DNA from: Vulgatibacter sp035565615
GTDB taxonomy: Bacteria > Myxococcota > Myxococcia > Myxococcales > Vulgatibacteraceae
Length of the DNA stretch: 48,893 nucleotides
Direction: 5' to 3'
NCBI GenBank assembly: GCA_035565615.1
Contig: DATMSB010000041.1
Coordinates: forward strand, 1 to 48,893
Part shown: positions 1-8,474 of the stretch, in pieces
How positions within the stretch are numbered: position 1 is the first letter of the stretch
Layout: every line of letters begins with the position of its first letter
The notes under the pieces: model-generated
Seen by the model: only the letters and a program-made list of their open reading frames with translations
What the model was told of the DNA's origin: nothing
The model's database searches: none
Translations under genes and position numbers: made by a program

Positions 1-2
1 CC

Positions 3-707
3 GCGGGGCTCTTCATCTCCGAGAAGCTCCGCAGCGAGGTCAACGGCACCAACCAGGCCATCCGCAACGCCAACGACGCCATCTCCATGATCCAGACGGC
101 CGAAGGCGCGCTGAACGAGATCCACGCGATGCTCCAGCGCATGAACCAGCTCGCCGTCCAGGGCGCCAACGGGAGCCTCAGCGAAGCCTCGCGCGACGCG
201 ATCATCGGCGAAATCACGCAGCTCGAGACGGAGTACGGTTCGATCATCACCCGGACCCGCTTCGCCGGCCAGCAGCTCCTCAACGCCGGAACCGTCACCT
301 TCCAGATCGGCACGGCCCAGACCGACACGCTCACCGTCGACTTCAAGGACGTCGCCGGCGAACTGACGACCGCCATGGGAACGACCATCGCCGACCTCGA
401 TCCGACGGACACCACGACGTTCGGCGATCTCATCGCCGCCTTGACGGATGCAGGAACCGGGGCGATCGACGTGATCAGCACGCAGCGCGCCCTCCTGGGC
501 GCCTCGCAGAACCGCCTCGAGCACACCATCGCCAACCTCAGCGTCGCCGCCGAGAACCTCGCCGCCTCCGAGAGCCGCATCCGCGACGCCGACATCGCCG
601 CGGAGACCGCCAACCTCAGCAAGCACACCGTCCTCATGCAGGCCGGCGTCTCCGTCCTCGCCCAAGCCAACCAGCTGCCTCAGATCGCCCTGAAGCTCCT
701 CGGTTGA
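3..707 (+). CDS. fliC: Flagellin, C-terminal part (5' end outside window)
   Basis: Structural subunit of the flagellar filament, exported by the flagellar type III system and polymerised outside the cell. The reading frame is open from base 3, so the N-terminus lies upstream of the window. Visible are the end of the conserved D0/D1 N-terminal helices (SMIQTAEGALNEIHAMLQRM, then NQLAVQGANG), a short variable middle of about 80 residues rich in T, D and G, and the conserved C-terminal helix (SRIRDADIAAETANLSK, ending QANQLPQIALKLLG). The ending is typical of flagellins. The short middle implies a small flagellin. A strong hairpin terminator follows, so it is probably transcribed apart from fliD. 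Identity as flagellin is secure; which paralogue it is cannot be told. Confidence 0.95.
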   Translation, partial: AGLFISEKLRSEVNGTNQAIRNANDAISMIQTAEGALNEIHAMLQRMNQLAVQGANGSLSEASRDAIIGEITQLETEYGSIITRTRFAGQQLLNAGTVTFQIGTAQTDTLTVDFKDVAGELTTAMGTTIADLDPTDTTTFGDLIAALTDAGTGAIDVISTQRALLGASQNRLEHTIANLSVAAENLAASESRIRDADIAAETANLSKHTVLMQAGVSVLAQANQLPQIALKLLG

Positions 708-729
708 TCCGACGCTGACGTCGTAGGTC

Positions 730-765
730 GATGCGCCGGGGCCGAACTCGCCCCGGTGCATCTTT
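730..765 (+). terminator. Intrinsic-type terminator after the flagellin gene
   Basis: A long hairpin: GATGC, one G-U position, CCGGGGC, a 7-base loop (743-749), GCCCCGG, GCATC, about 13 paired positions in all, followed directly by TTT at 763-765. It starts 22 bases after the flagellin stop and ends before the fliD ribosome-binding site. The T run is short, so efficiency is uncertain, but stem quality and placement are convincing. Confidence 0.8.
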
Positions 766-802
766 CGCGGTATTCTCAGCTCCTGCTCGAAAGGAATCCC
801 AC

Positions 803-2209
803 ATGGCAGCCACCTTCGTCGGCGGTCTCGCTTCCGGCATCGACTCTCAGCTGATCATCGAGTCGATCATGAGGAGCGAGTCGGCGGTGATGGATCGGGT
901 GAGGGCGCAGCAGGCGGCGACCTCGGCCAAGATCTCGGCCCTCGGAGACATCGCCTCCCGGCTCACGTCGATCCAGGACATGGCGAAGAAGCTCGCCGAC
1001 GGGGGAGCGACCGCTACCAAGGTCGTCGGGGACGCCCAGGCCTTCTCGGCGACCGCCGCGAGCGGTGCCTTCACCGGGAACTATTCACTCACAGTTGAGA
1101 GCATCGCCACCGCAGCCAAGGTGCGAACCGACGGCTTCGACTCGCCGTCCGCCGAGATTCAGGCGGGGACCTTGCGGATCGAGACCGGAGGCCAGTCGTA
1201 CGACCTCACCATCGAGGAGGGCGCCACCCTCGAATCGGTCCTGCAGCAGATCCGCGGCGCCGACGCACCCGTGGATGCGACCATCATCTCCGACGGCACC
1301 CGCTCCTATCTCAGCGTGACCAACCGGGAGACCGGCCACGAGATCGGCGGCTCCGCCGAGGCGTTGGTGCTGACGTTCTCCGCCACCGGGAGCACCGGCC
1401 AGGCCCTCGTCGCCCCTGATCCCGGCGATCCCTCCTCCCCCGCCACGCTCCGGGGGACGGCCCAGAACGCCGTGTTTCACCTCGACGGCCTGCGCATCGA
1501 GCGCACCGGGAACCGGATCGACGATCTCCTCCCCGGTCTCACGCTCGAGCTCAAGCGGCCGAGCGCCAAGGACGAGCTGGGAGTGCTCGTGCCCGAGACC
1601 CTCTCCATCGCCGAGGACCGGGCCGCCACCGCCGCCACCCTGCAGGACTTCATCACCGCCTACAACTCGCTGGTCACCCAGGCGAAGTCGTACATGGGTT
1701 CCCCGGCATCGGAGGCCGGCGGCGCCCGGATCGCGGGGCCTCTGGGCTCCGAGTCCCTGATCCGATCGCTGCAGGCCACGCTGCAGGGTATCGTCACCCA
1801 GACCGTCCCCGACGCCAGCGGCGCGAAGAGCCTCGGCGAGTTCGGAGTGGAGATCCAGCGGGACGGCACCCTGAAGCTCGACGAGGCCAAGCTGAACGCC
1901 GCCCTGGACGCGGATCCCCGCGGCCTCCAGTCGCTCTTCGCCGACAGCGCCAACGGTGTCCAGGCGTCCCTGGACAAGGTGGTGAAGGACTACACGGACC
2001 CGGTCCGAGGATACTTCACTGATCGGAAGAATGGTCTCGACGAGATCGTGAAGAGCCTCGGCAACCAGCTCGATCGCATGAAGGAGAACCTGAACATGCG
2101 CCGGGCGCACCTGGAGAAGCAGTTCGCCGCTCTCGAGACGACGGTCTCGAAGTACAACGCACTGGCAGCCTTCCTCGACCAGCAGGTGAGCCAGGTGAAC
2201 AAGAAATGA
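803..2209 (+). CDS. fliD: Flagellar filament cap protein FliD (HAP2)
   Basis: Caps the tip of the flagellum and helps flagellin monomers fold into the filament; secreted through the flagellar export channel. The protein is 468 residues, a normal family length. It begins MAATFVGGLASGIDSQLI, the classic FliD N-terminus (GLASGLD motif). Its C-terminal quarter has the coiled-coil ending seen in the family (GYFTDRKNGLDEIVKSLGNQ to YNALAAFLDQQVSQVNKK). I chose the ATG at 803 because AAGGAA lies just upstream and the family start follows; an in-frame ATG at 731 would add 24 residues of low quality lying over the flagellin terminator. The stop overlaps the fliS start (ATGA), which indicates translational coupling. 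Confidence 0.95.
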   Translation: MAATFVGGLASGIDSQLIIESIMRSESAVMDRVRAQQAATSAKISALGDIASRLTSIQDMAKKLADGGATATKVVGDAQAFSATAASGAFTGNYSLTVESIATAAKVRTDGFDSPSAEIQAGTLRIETGGQSYDLTIEEGATLESVLQQIRGADAPVDATIISDGTRSYLSVTNRETGHEIGGSAEALVLTFSATGSTGQALVAPDPGDPSSPATLRGTAQNAVFHLDGLRIERTGNRIDDLLPGLTLELKRPSAKDELGVLVPETLSIAEDRAATAATLQDFITAYNSLVTQAKSYMGSPASEAGGARIAGPLGSESLIRSLQATLQGIVTQTVPDASGAKSLGEFGVEIQRDGTLKLDEAKLNAALDADPRGLQSLFADSANGVQASLDKVVKDYTDPVRGYFTDRKNGLDEIVKSLGNQLDRMKENLNMRRAHLEKQFAALETTVSKYNALAAFLDQQVSQVNKK

Positions 2210-2592
2210 GCCGCACAGCGAAGGCCTACGCCCACACCCAGTCTGCCACCGCCTCGCCCGAGAGGCTGATGGTGCTCCTCTTCGAGAAGGCCACCCGATG
2301 CATCCGTGCAGGAGCGGAGGCGGCCGAGGGGGGCGACCGCTCCGGCGCCGCGGCGCACCTCACCAAGGCCACCGAGATCGTCACCGAACTCAAGCTCACC
2401 CTCGACCACGGTGCCGCGCCCGAACTCTGCGCGCAGCTCAGTGATCTCTACGGGTTCACGATCTCCCGCCTCATCGCCGCGGCGCTGGCAGGGGACGCGG
2501 CGAAGGCCCGAGAGGCAGAGCGCGCCTTCGCCCCGGTCGCCGAAGCGTTCTCGGCGGCCGTGGCCACCATCGCCAAGTCGGACTCCAAGTGA
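2206..2592 (+). CDS. fliS: Flagellin export chaperone FliS
   Basis: Cytoplasmic chaperone that binds the C-terminal helix of flagellin and keeps it from polymerising before export. It has 128 residues, the usual length. The N-terminus (AYAHTQSATASPERLMVLLF) carries the conserved FliS pattern, with a Y-x-x-T-Q-like stretch, then SPERL and the LLF/E core; the rest is a helical bundle. It overlaps the end of fliD by four bases and is overlapped by the next gene, so fliD, fliS and the small gene are one translationally coupled unit. Assignment is by motif, length and position. Confidence 0.93.
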   Translation: MSRTAKAYAHTQSATASPERLMVLLFEKATRCIRAGAEAAEGGDRSGAAAHLTKATEIVTELKLTLDHGAAPELCAQLSDLYGFTISRLIAAALAGDAAKAREAERAFAPVAEAFSAAVATIAKSDSK

Positions 2593-2876
2593 GCGGGCGC
2601 GTCGCCGCGAGCCGCGACGGGCTCCTCGCCCTCCTGGCCGAGGCCGAGGATGCGGTGACCCGACAGGAGCCGGAGGTCGCCAACGACGCGCTCGATCGGC
2701 TCGAGGCGGCGCTTCGCGCGTCGATCGCAGACCTCTCGGTCGACGACGTCAGGCTGCTCCTGGCCCGCATCTCCCGGGGAGCGGCCGCGGCCGAGGCAAT
2801 TCGAGAGGACGTGCACCAGGAGCGCGTGATGCAGACCGCCGCAGCGCGCGCCGGCGCAGCCTACGGCAAGAGCTGA
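2589..2876 (+). CDS. Small helical protein in the fliT position
   Basis: A 95-residue, almost wholly helical protein with no cysteine and no membrane segment. It starts with GTG, overlapping the fliS stop as GTGA. In many flagellar operons this place is held by FliT, the small helical chaperone for FliD that can also act on FlhDC. Sequence similarity to known FliT cannot be judged by eye, because FliT proteins are short and poorly conserved. The call therefore rests on size, helical character and coupling to fliS. It could instead be a lineage-specific flagellar accessory protein. Coding status is well supported by the overlap and uniform codon use. Confidence 0.6.
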   Translation: MSGRVAASRDGLLALLAEAEDAVTRQEPEVANDALDRLEAALRASIADLSVDDVRLLLARISRGAAAAEAIREDVHQERVMQTAAARAGAAYGKS

Positions 2877-2996
2877 GACGACTACCGCCTGGCGCGCAAG
2901 GCCTCGGTCCTCTCGCGACCCGCGGGACGAGCCGGCCCCGTCGAGTTGTTGTTTCGCCGGCCGGACGCTTCGGTCCGTGCTAGATCGGCGGAAGCG

Positions 2997-3389
2997 ATGA
3001 AAAAACTCCTCCTGAACAAGCGCGAGCTCACCTTGAGCATGGCGATCGGGTTTCTGCTCGGCCTGCCGATCGCCGGCATGGTCGCCGGCTTCGTGGCGTG
3101 GGCCTCGCTGCAGCGCCGCGCCGCCGATCTCGCGGGCGAATTCGGTCTCGCCCAGGCGGTGGTCGTCGTCGCCCCCATCCAGGCGGGGAACGTCGTCGAG
3201 GCGCGCCAGCTCGCGAAGCGGCCGGTGCCGCGCATGGTGACGAGCGCCAACACGGTGGCGCCGGACGAAGTGGACGAGCTCCTGGGAACGCCGTCGAGGA
3301 TCGCCTTCGAGCCCGGTGACGTGTTGCTGCGTACCGCCTTCGACCTTCCCCCTCGTCCGCCCCCCGAGAGACCTGCCGCTGCACGGTAG
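2997..3389 (+). CDS. SAF-domain membrane-anchored protein (CpaB/FlgA-like)
   Basis: A 130-residue protein with a basic N-terminus (MKKLLLNKREL), one hydrophobic segment at about residues 11-38, then an exported domain. That domain has the SAF pattern: VVVVAPIQAGNVVEARQL, conserved R-P-V-P, and a Gly/Asp turn near the end (FEPGDVLLRTAF). SAF domains occur in the pilus protein CpaB/RcpC and in the P-ring chaperone FlgA. Here the protein is only one SAF domain on a membrane anchor, shorter than CpaB. It lies 120 bases after the fliT-like gene. A flagellar or pilus surface role is likely, but the partner is unknown. The start at 2997 fits the signal-anchor; an upstream ATG at 2946 in the same frame adds only polar residues. 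Confidence 0.65.
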   Translation: MKKLLLNKRELTLSMAIGFLLGLPIAGMVAGFVAWASLQRRAADLAGEFGLAQAVVVVAPIQAGNVVEARQLAKRPVPRMVTSANTVAPDEVDELLGTPSRIAFEPGDVLLRTAFDLPPRPPPERPAAAR

Positions 3390-3436
3390 CGGGTCCGCAG
3401 AGCGCCGAGCGCTCGCCCTACGGCGCATGCGAAGCG

Positions 3437-3464
3437 TTGCATTCTGGTCAATTGACGTTATGCT
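3437..3464 (+). promoter_or_regulatory. Putative sigma70-type promoter with palindrome in the spacer
   Basis: TTGCAT at 3437-3442 and TATGCT at 3459-3464 with a 16-base spacer, about 46 bases before the start of the GAF-GAF-PAS gene. The spacer contains the perfect palindrome GTCAATTGAC (3447-3456), a natural operator position. The stretch is locally AT-rich compared with its surroundings. Hexamer matches are moderate. Confidence 0.4.
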
Positions 3465-3509
3465 GACACGGCGTCAACGGGAAGTTCCCGCCCTGCAGGG
3501 GGTGACCAC

Positions 3510-4868
3510 ATGTGCTCGGAGCGGACACGGAGAAGCCTGCCTCACCCGGGAGAGGAGTCGCTCGCGCGCCTGGCGAGGGTCTGCGCCGCAACGTTTCAGG
3601 CCGACGGCGCCCTGGTGATCGCGCGCTGGGGTGGGGCCGCCGATCCCGTGACGGTGGGGTTGCACGGACTCGCTCCCCCCAGGGACGAGGTGCTCGCGTC
3701 GGCCTTGTCGATCTCGCGCCCCGGCATCGTGGAGGACGCGGACGACGGTCCGGCGTGTGAGGTTCGCACACTCGCCCAGAAGCTGGGGGTCAGCGCCCTC
3801 GTCGCCTCGCCCATCGTGTGCCCCGACGGGCATCGAATGGGCGTCCTCGCGGTGTGCAGCTCTCGGCCGCGCAGCTGGGGCGGCGACGCCTTCTCGCTGT
3901 TGGCCGACCTGGGCGAGAGCGTGATCATCAACTGCGGCCTGCTCGGCGAGATCCTGGAGAGGAACCGTCGCGAAGACGAGCTCGGGCTCCTCCAGGCCCT
4001 CTCCGAGACGATCTTCGAGTCATCGAGCCTCAGCGCCTCCTTTCATGCGGCGCTGCGCATGATCTGCGCCTTCACCGGATGGGAGTATGGCGAGGCGTGG
4101 TTCCCCGACGAAAACGGAAAGCGCCTGGAACTCGTCGCCTCCTGGCACGCCAAGGAAGACCAATTCACGAAGTCCAGTCGCGTGCTCACGTTCGAGCGTG
4201 GAGTCGGTCTCCCCGGGCGTGTATGGGGGGGAGAGCAGCTGATCTGGGAGCAGCGCCTACCTGACGACGGCTCCTATGTGCGGTTTCGCGCAGCGAGCGA
4301 GGTCGGCATCTCGGCGGCAGTCGGGATTCCGGTCCTCTCCCGCGGAACGACCGTAGCGGTGCTGGTCTTCCATGCCTCGGCTCTCGGCGAGGAAGACCAG
4401 CGCCTCGTCCGCCTGATCACGACCGTCGCCTCGCAGCTCGGCGGCGTGATCCAAGCGAAGAAGGTGGAGGACGTCCGCCACGCGCACAGGCGGCGTCTTC
4501 GAGCGATGTTCGACTCCGCCTACGAGTTCATCGGTCTGCTCTCCGCAGGCGGGCGCGTCCTGGAGGCGAATCGCTCCGCGTTGAAGTTCGCGGGCGTCAC
4601 GAAGGAGCAGGTGGTCGGCCGCTTCTTTTGGGATACCCCCTGGTGGCGCGGGGCCTCGATCCGGCGCCTGCGCGAAGGCGTCAAAGAGGCGGCATCGGGG
4701 ATCTTCGTACGCTTCTGGGCGGAGCACCGAACCATCGCCGGGAACATGGCGCCGATCGACTTCTCCTTGTCGCCGGTGTTCGAGGAAAAGGGCGGCGTCT
4801 CCATGATCGTCGCGGAAGGCAGATACATGAACGATCGCTCTTTCTCTCCTTCCTCACCGAAGCCATAG
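3510..4868 (+). CDS. GAF-GAF-PAS sensor protein lacking an output domain
   Basis: A 452-residue cytoplasmic signalling protein. It has a GAF-like domain at about residues 10-150, a second GAF at about 160-310 (starting LGLLQALSETIFE, with GVGLPGRVW and GIPVL motifs), and a PAS domain at about 325-440 (SAYEFIGLLSAGGRVLEANR). No kinase, GGDEF, EAL or DNA-binding domain follows. It is a close paralogue of the next gene over its whole length, and ends just where that protein reads EGRDVTERKR; here the end is EGRYMNDRSFSPSSPKP. The lost output appears secondary (see findings). It might still work as a partner sensor for the cyclase. Start: ATG at 3510, with a plausible promoter upstream. Confidence 0.8.
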   Translation: MCSERTRRSLPHPGEESLARLARVCAATFQADGALVIARWGGAADPVTVGLHGLAPPRDEVLASALSISRPGIVEDADDGPACEVRTLAQKLGVSALVASPIVCPDGHRMGVLAVCSSRPRSWGGDAFSLLADLGESVIINCGLLGEILERNRREDELGLLQALSETIFESSSLSASFHAALRMICAFTGWEYGEAWFPDENGKRLELVASWHAKEDQFTKSSRVLTFERGVGLPGRVWGGEQLIWEQRLPDDGSYVRFRAASEVGISAAVGIPVLSRGTTVAVLVFHASALGEEDQRLVRLITTVASQLGGVIQAKKVEDVRHAHRRRLRAMFDSAYEFIGLLSAGGRVLEANRSALKFAGVTKEQVVGRFFWDTPWWRGASIRRLREGVKEAASGIFVRFWAEHRTIAGNMAPIDFSLSPVFEEKGGVSMIVAEGRYMNDRSFSPSSPKP

Positions 4869-4990
4869 TCGGTGCAGCCCCGCCGAGCGGGAGTCACTGG
4901 TTGAGAACCGGTCGAGCTTGATAACGAGGGTAGCGCGAAGTATGAGCGAGGTGTACATCGGACTACGTCCGAGGAGGCTCCTGGCCCACC

Positions 4991-7243
4991 ATGAATCGAC
5001 CGATCTCCCTCAGGAGTGGTTCCCCCGAGGCCATCGGCTCGCCGGCGAGGGCGGCCCTCTTGCGCCTCACCCATCTGGCGAGCGCCACCATGCGGGCAAA
5101 GGGGGCCGTCGCGATCTCCCGTGACGGTGGGCAGCCTCCGATCTCGGAGAGCACCGGCCTCGAGACGTCTGCTCTTCGCGAGGCCCACGACGCGCTCCTC
5201 GGCCTCGGCCGCCGGGTCGTCGTCCGGGATGTACGGGAACTGCGGGACGGCCCGGAACGTAAGGTCGCGGAGCTGCTCGGTGCGCGGGCTCTCTTGAGCG
5301 CCCCCTTCTTCGAGCCTTCGCGTTCCCGCACCGGTATCGTCCTCGTCCACGACTCGGTCCCCCGCGAGTGGGCACCGGATGACGTCGGGTTGATCGAGGA
5401 GCTCGCTCACGGCGCACTCTCGCGCTGGGCCCTCTTGGAGGAGATCGAAGCACGGGAGCGCCGGGAAGCGGAGCTGCGGCTGCTCCAGTCGCTCACCGAG
5501 GCCATCTTCGCCGCGCCAAACGTGGCGTCCGCGATATGGACCGTCCTCCACGAGATATGCGAGTTCACCGGTTGGAAGTACGGTGAGGCATGGCTCCCCG
5601 ACGCCCAGGGGGAGCGGCTCGTCCCCGCGCAATCGTGGTTCGCCGCGGACGACGATCACTTCCTCGAGCGCAGCCGAGATTTTTCGTTCGAACGTGGCGT
5701 GGGACTCCCTGGCAGGGTCTGGGAGCTGCGACGCCCGATCTGGGAGCAAGACCTGTCGACGGCCGCCTCCTACCTACGAACGGAGCTGGCGGCCGCCTCC
5801 GGCGTCTCGGCGGGGGTCGGGATCCCGGTCATCTTCGATGGCGTCGTCACCGCCGTGCTCGTCTTTCACGCCTCGTCTCTTGGCGAGGAAGACCACCGCC
5901 TCACCCAGCTGATTTCTACCGTCGCGTCGCAGCTCGGGGGCGTCATCCGCGCCAAACGGGCCGACGACGCCCGACGAGAGGCGGACCGCCGTCTTCGCGC
6001 CGTCTTCGACGCAACCTTCCAGTTCATCGGCCTCCTCTCGCCGGACGGGATCCTGCTGGACGTCAACCAGACGGCGCTGCGCTTCGCCGGCGTCGATCGA
6101 AAGTCGGTCCTCGGACGCCCGTTCGCGGAGACTCCCTGGTGGAGCAGGAATGCCTCCAAGGAGCTCCTCGAGGCAGGGATCCGCCGAGCTGCAGCGGGTG
6201 AGGTCGTTCGTTTCGAGGCAGTTCACGAAGTCGGCTCGGACAAGGTCGTCGTCGACTTCTCCCTGTCGCCAGTCCGCGACGAGACCGGGGAGGTCGCCTT
6301 CCTCATCCCGGAAGGTCGGGACGTCACCGAGCGCAAGAGGGCCGAGCGAGCCCTCCAGGCGGCGCAGCAGCACCTCCTGTCGATCATCGCAGACGCTGCC
6401 GACGGGATCGTCGAGCTGGATCTCGAAGGGAACGTGATCCTCGCCAACCCTGCCGCCCTCGCGATGCTCGAGCGCAGCACCGACGAAATCTACGGCCGTT
6501 CCTTCTTCGAACTCGTCCACCACTCGCGGGCGGACGGCTCCCCCCTGGCGGTGGCGGATGCGCCGTTGTCGATGGCCATCCGTGAGGACATCACCGTGCG
6601 CACCGATGAACACGTCTTCTGGCGCGGGGACGGCTCGAGTTTCCCCGTCGAATACTCCTGCACGCTGCACGGCGACCTCGACGAGCGGAAGGGTGTCGTG
6701 CTCACCTTCCGCGACATCTCCGAGCGAAAGAGGAGCGAGGTCGCGCTCCAGGATCTTGCCCTGCGGGACGAGCTCACGGGCCTGCACAACCGTCGGGGGT
6801 TCATGCTGATCGGTCGGCAAGGCTTGAAGATCGCACGGCGATCCGACGAGAGAGTCATGCTCCTGTACATGGACCTGGACGAGTTCAAGAAGATCAACGA
6901 CACGCTCGGTCACCCCGTCGGAGACGAGGCACTGATCGACGTCTCGACCCTGCTGCGCAAGACGTTTCGCGATTCCGATGCCATCGCCCGGCTAGGTGGG
7001 GACGAGTTCACCGTGCTCGCGATGTGCAGCGCCTCGGACTCGGAGGAGAGCATCAGAGGTCGCCTGGACGCCGCCATCGCCAAGCACAACGCCGAGGCCG
7101 GCCGACCATATCGCCTCTCTCTCAGCATCGGGACCTCCTACTACGACAATCGAAGGGACCCCACGCTCGACGAGATGATGGCGGAGGCAGACGCGGCGCT
7201 CCTCCGAGAAAAGCGCGCCAAAAAGACCGCTCGCGCCGGCTGA
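4991..7243 (+). CDS. Diguanylate cyclase with two GAF and two PAS domains
   Basis: Predicted to make cyclic di-GMP from two GTP, under control of N-terminal sensor domains; soluble, 750 residues. Order: GAF (about 1-145), GAF (about 165-315), PAS (about 335-450), PAS (about 455-575), GGDEF (589-750). The catalytic motif GGDEF is intact at 669-673, the metal-site Asp is in the YMDLDEFKK stretch, and a product-inhibition I-site RxxD (RDSD, 660-663) stands five residues before GGDEF, as in active, feedback-regulated cyclases. The first two thirds repeat the domain plan of the upstream gene. Neighbouring flagellar genes make a motility or surface-attachment switch plausible, but that is inference. 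Confidence 0.9.
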   Translation: MNRPISLRSGSPEAIGSPARAALLRLTHLASATMRAKGAVAISRDGGQPPISESTGLETSALREAHDALLGLGRRVVVRDVRELRDGPERKVAELLGARALLSAPFFEPSRSRTGIVLVHDSVPREWAPDDVGLIEELAHGALSRWALLEEIEARERREAELRLLQSLTEAIFAAPNVASAIWTVLHEICEFTGWKYGEAWLPDAQGERLVPAQSWFAADDDHFLERSRDFSFERGVGLPGRVWELRRPIWEQDLSTAASYLRTELAAASGVSAGVGIPVIFDGVVTAVLVFHASSLGEEDHRLTQLISTVASQLGGVIRAKRADDARREADRRLRAVFDATFQFIGLLSPDGILLDVNQTALRFAGVDRKSVLGRPFAETPWWSRNASKELLEAGIRRAAAGEVVRFEAVHEVGSDKVVVDFSLSPVRDETGEVAFLIPEGRDVTERKRAERALQAAQQHLLSIIADAADGIVELDLEGNVILANPAALAMLERSTDEIYGRSFFELVHHSRADGSPLAVADAPLSMAIREDITVRTDEHVFWRGDGSSFPVEYSCTLHGDLDERKGVVLTFRDISERKRSEVALQDLALRDELTGLHNRRGFMLIGRQGLKIARRSDERVMLLYMDLDEFKKINDTLGHPVGDEALIDVSTLLRKTFRDSDAIARLGGDEFTVLAMCSASDSEESIRGRLDAAIAKHNAEAGRPYRLSLSIGTSYYDNRRDPTLDEMMAEADAALLREKRAKKTARAG

Positions 7244-7290
7244 TCGCCCCCCTCCACGTCCCCCCTCCGCCCGCTCGGGTGGCGGGGAGC

Positions 7291-8416
7291 TCAGTCCTCC
7301 GTGCCGCCGTTCTTGCTCGCGTTTCGCTTGCCGAGGAGGAAGGCCTCGAGGAAGGGCTGCATCTCGCCGTCGAGGACCTTCTCGACCTGGGAGCTCTCCT
7401 CCCCGGTGCGCGTGTCCTTCACCAGGCGGTAGGGGGCGAGCACGTAGGAGCGAATCTGGTTGCCCCAGCCGATGTCGGTCTTCTGCTCCTCGACGGCCTG
7501 CTTCTCGGCGTTGCGCTTCTTCTCCTCCAGCTCGTAGAGGCGCGCCTTGAGGATCTTCCAGGCGAGGTCGCGGTTCTTGTGCTGGGAGCGCTCGTTCTGC
7601 ACCGCCACCACGATGCCGGTCTCGAGGTGGGTGATGCGCACCGCGGAGGACGTCTTGTTGACCTTCTGGCCGCCGGCGCCCGACGAGCGGTAGACGTCGA
7701 TGCGGACGTCGGACTCCTTCACGTCGATCTCGATGTCGTCCTCGACGTCCGGGTACACGAAGACGCTGGCGAAGGAAGTCTGGCGCCGGGCCTGCGCGTC
7801 GAAGGGCGAGATGCGCACCAGCCGGTGCACGCCCGCCTCCGCCTTCAGCCATCCGAAGGCGTACTCGCCGCGGACGACGATGGACGCGCTCTTGAGGCCC
7901 GCCTCCTCGCCCTCGGTGTAGTCGGCCAGCTCCACCTCCCAGCCCCGCCGCTCGCAGTAGCGCGTGTACATGCGCAGGAGCATGGCCGCCCAGTCCATGG
8001 ACTCGGTGCCGCCGGCGCCGGAGTTGATCTCGATGATGGCGTCCGCCCGATCGTTCGGGCCCGAGAGCATGCGCCGCAGCTCGAGCTCGCGCACGGCCGT
8101 CTCGATCGGCTCGAGGGCGGCGACGGCCTCGTCGCGGGCGTCCTGGTCGTCGGCCTCGTCCGCCAGGTCGAGGAGCGCCGCAGCGTCGTCCAGCTCCTTC
8201 CACGGACGATCCCACGCCCGGACCAGCTCCTCCGCCCGAGCCTTCTCCTTGCCCAGCGCCTGCGCCTTCTTCTGGTCGTCCCAGAAGCCGGGCTGCAGCG
8301 ACATCTGCTCGATCTCTTCGGCGTGGAGCCTCGCTGGCTCTACCTCAAAGACCCCTCCGCAGCGCCTCGAGCCGGTGCTTCAAACCGTCGATCCTCTGCC
8401 GAATCTCGTCCGTCAT
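7291..8416 (-). CDS. prfB: Peptide chain release factor 2, with programmed +1 frameshift
   Basis: RF2 recognises UGA and UAA stop codons and triggers release of the peptide. The main frame carries the RF2 tripeptide SPF (RISPFDAQARR) and the universal GGQ motif (SSGAGGQKVNKTSSAVR). Its ATG at 8304 would give only 337 residues, missing the start of the family. The true start is the ATG at 8416. Translation reads 23 codons to CTT followed by an in-frame TGA (8347-8345). Skipping one base there joins the main frame exactly, giving 374 residues, the normal RF2 length. Expression is thus likely autoregulated by RF2 level, as in E. coli. The gene sits 58 bases behind the unknown gene on the same strand and converges on the cyclase. 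Confidence 0.96.
8345..8358 (-). other. prfB: Programmed +1 ribosomal frameshift site of prfB
   Basis: On the minus strand the site reads GGAGGGGTCTTTGA. It is made of a Shine-Dalgarno-like GGAGG, three bases, the slippery CTT codon and the TGA stop. This is the same arrangement and spacing as the E. coli prfB site (stimulatory SD three bases before CUU UGA). After the shift the frame continues GAG GTA GAG and meets the main coding frame 14 codons before its internal ATG. Confidence 0.95.
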
Positions 8417-8474
8417 TCTCTCTTCCGTTCCTTCGTCTGGTTCGTCCCGCTTTCAACATGCGACGGGGCGGGAT

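Noticed and set aside
7244..7290. Intrinsic terminator between the cyclase and prfB
   Set aside because: The GC-rich arms (CTCCGCC / GGCGGGGAG) pair imperfectly and no T or A run follows on either strand.
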